NCBI GenBank assembly: GCA_028820215.1
Contig: JAPPKD010000246.1
Coordinates: 1-5,495, forward strand
Length of the DNA: 5,495 bases
Reading direction: 5' to 3'
From: Spirochaetaceae bacterium
GTDB lineage: Bacteria > Spirochaetota > Spirochaetia > SZUA-6 > Bin103
Shown here piece after piece: positions 4,493 to 5,495 of the stretch (its first letter is position 1; each line of letters starts with the position of its first letter). The position numbers and the translations under genes are program-made. Under the pieces are notes generated by a model, which ran no database searches, was not told the DNA's origin, and worked only from the letters and a program-made list of their open reading frames with translations.

Positions 4493-5495
4493 GTGGAGAC
4501 CCCTGTTCTCGAGGTCAAGGACCTGCGCACCTACTTCAAGCTGGAGGAGGGCACGCTGAAGGCGGTCGACGGCGTCAGCTTCTCGGTGGCGCCGAAGAAG
4601 ACGCTCGGCATCATCGGCGAGAGTGGCTGCGGCAAGAGCGTCACGGCGCAATCGATCCTGCGCATCGTGCCGCCGCCGGGCGAGATCAAGTCGGGCGAGA
4701 TCGTCCTCAACCGGGAGGGGCACGACTCGGTCGACCTGACCCAGCTCGACCCGTTCGGCCAGTCGGTGCGCTCGATCCGCGGCAAGGAGATCTCGATGAT
4801 CTTCCAGGAGCCGATGACCAGCCTGTCGCCGGTGCACACCATCGGCAACCAGATCGAGGAAGCGATCCTGCTGCACAAGACCGACGACAAGAACGAAGCC
4901 CACCAACTGGCGATCGACATGATCGAGCGGGTGGGCATCGGCAACGCCAGTCAGCGCGTCGAGGAGTATCCGCACCAGCTCTCCGGCGGCCTGCGGCAGC
5001 GCGCGATGATCGCCATGGCGCTGTCCTGCAACCCGTCGCTGCTGATCGCCGACGAGCCGACCACCGCCCTGGACGTGACGGTGCAGGCGCAGATCCTGGA
5101 CTTGATGGCGCACCTGCAGGAGCAGTTCGGCATGGCGATTCTCTATATCACCCACGACCTGGGGGTGATCGCCGAGATCGCCGACGAGGTGGCGGTGATG
5201 TACCTGGGGCGGGTGGTCGAGCACGCCGAGACCAAGGAGATTTTCCGCAACCCGCTGCACCCCTACACCCGACTGCTGCTGAAGTCGATCCCGCGCATGG
5301 GCAAGGATTCCAAGGTGCGGCTCGACGCCATCAAGGGAACCGTTCCCATCCCGCTCGATCCCCCGCGCGAGTGCGGCTTCTTCAGCCGCTGCCCGGACGC
5401 CATGGACGGCAAGTGCAACGCCGACATCCCGGCGCTGATTCAGGCCAACGAGGCACACCGGGTACGCTGTTATCTGCACAGCGATGAAATAGAAG
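4493..5495 (+). CDS. ABC transporter ATP-binding protein, OppD/DppD type (3' end outside window)
   Basis: This is the ATPase of a peptide/nickel-family (Opp/Dpp) importer, acting on the cytoplasmic face of the membrane. The visible 334 residues carry the full motif set in order: Walker A GESGCGKS (42-49), Q-loop FQEPMTSLSP (Q105), signature LSGGLRQR (163-170), Walker B LLIADEPTTALD (183-194) and switch His in ITHDLG (H221). After it comes the family's C-terminal oligo_HPY region: NPLHPYT (253-259), then four cysteines C294, C300, C308 and C326 in the pattern CxFxxRCP. In DppD-type proteins these cysteines bind an iron-sulfur cluster. OppD/DppD proteins are usually 320-340 residues, so only the last few codons are missing. 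The substrate may be peptides, oligosaccharides or nickel and cannot be told from the ATPase. It is probably the first gene here of an operon continuing rightward with an OppF-like ATPase or permeases. The GTG start is supported by AAGGA seven bases upstream and a promoter about 110 bases upstream. Confidence 0.95.
   Translation, partial: METPVLEVKDLRTYFKLEEGTLKAVDGVSFSVAPKKTLGIIGESGCGKSVTAQSILRIVPPPGEIKSGEIVLNREGHDSVDLTQLDPFGQSVRSIRGKEISMIFQEPMTSLSPVHTIGNQIEEAILLHKTDDKNEAHQLAIDMIERVGIGNASQRVEEYPHQLSGGLRQRAMIAMALSCNPSLLIADEPTTALDVTVQAQILDLMAHLQEQFGMAILYITHDLGVIAEIADEVAVMYLGRVVEHAETKEIFRNPLHPYTRLLLKSIPRMGKDSKVRLDAIKGTVPIPLDPPRECGFFSRCPDAMDGKCNADIPALIQANEAHRVRCYLHSDEIE

Noticed and set aside
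4397..5479. Long minus-strand open frame (360 codons) opposite the ABC ATPase
   Set aside because: The plus strand carries every ABC motif in order; the mirror translation is Asp/Arg/His/Leu-rich and family-less.

Overview
This is a GC-rich window (roughly two thirds G+C by eye) from a bacterium. It holds compact single-domain genes, a Sec-type signal peptide, an opp/dpp-type importer ATPase and several sugar-catabolism-type enzymes. The mix of a ThuA-like protein, two Gfo/Idh/MocA-type oxidoreductase sequences and a peptide/nickel-family (Opp/Dpp) ABC transporter is common in environmental or host-associated heterotrophs that use sugars, sugar alcohols and oligosaccharides or peptides. The phylum cannot be fixed from the sequence alone.

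Layout, left to right. The 5' end of a ThuA-like gene runs off the left edge on the minus strand (1-175). A divergent intergenic region (176-406) holds three tandem near-palindromic 11-mers, the last overlapping a perfect TTGACA. It leads into a plus-strand gene for a small exported protein of unknown function (407-919) with an internal WWxSL repeat. A perfect 10-bp GC hairpin (977-1003) separates it from a convergent minus-strand pair: a complete Gfo/Idh/MocA-family oxidoreductase (1017-2006) and, upstream of it, a 133-residue protein with one N-terminal membrane segment (2093-2494). A 341-bp GC-rich divergent spacer (2495-2835) precedes a plus-strand ZIP-family metal transporter lacking the usual metal-site histidines (2836-3546). 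Directly after its stop, in another frame, lies the C-terminal half of a second Gfo/Idh/MocA oxidoreductase without its Rossmann domain (about 3549-4205), most likely a 5'-truncated remnant. After a 287-bp spacer with a good sigma70-type promoter and a leader hairpin comes an OppD/DppD-type ABC ATPase (4493 to the right edge), nearly complete.

How the parts relate: ThuA-like proteins and Gfo/Idh/MocA dehydrogenases often sit together in loci for oxidising sugars and polyols, and the Opp/Dpp-type ATPase could power uptake of a related substrate. That link is inference from context. The secreted protein, the single-pass protein and the ZIP transporter look like separate transcription units. I see no CRISPR array, tRNA, rRNA or transposase. 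The least explained items are the triple-dyad operator-like array with its repeat-containing secreted protein, the truncated oxidoreductase abutting the ZIP gene, and the structured leader of the transporter gene.
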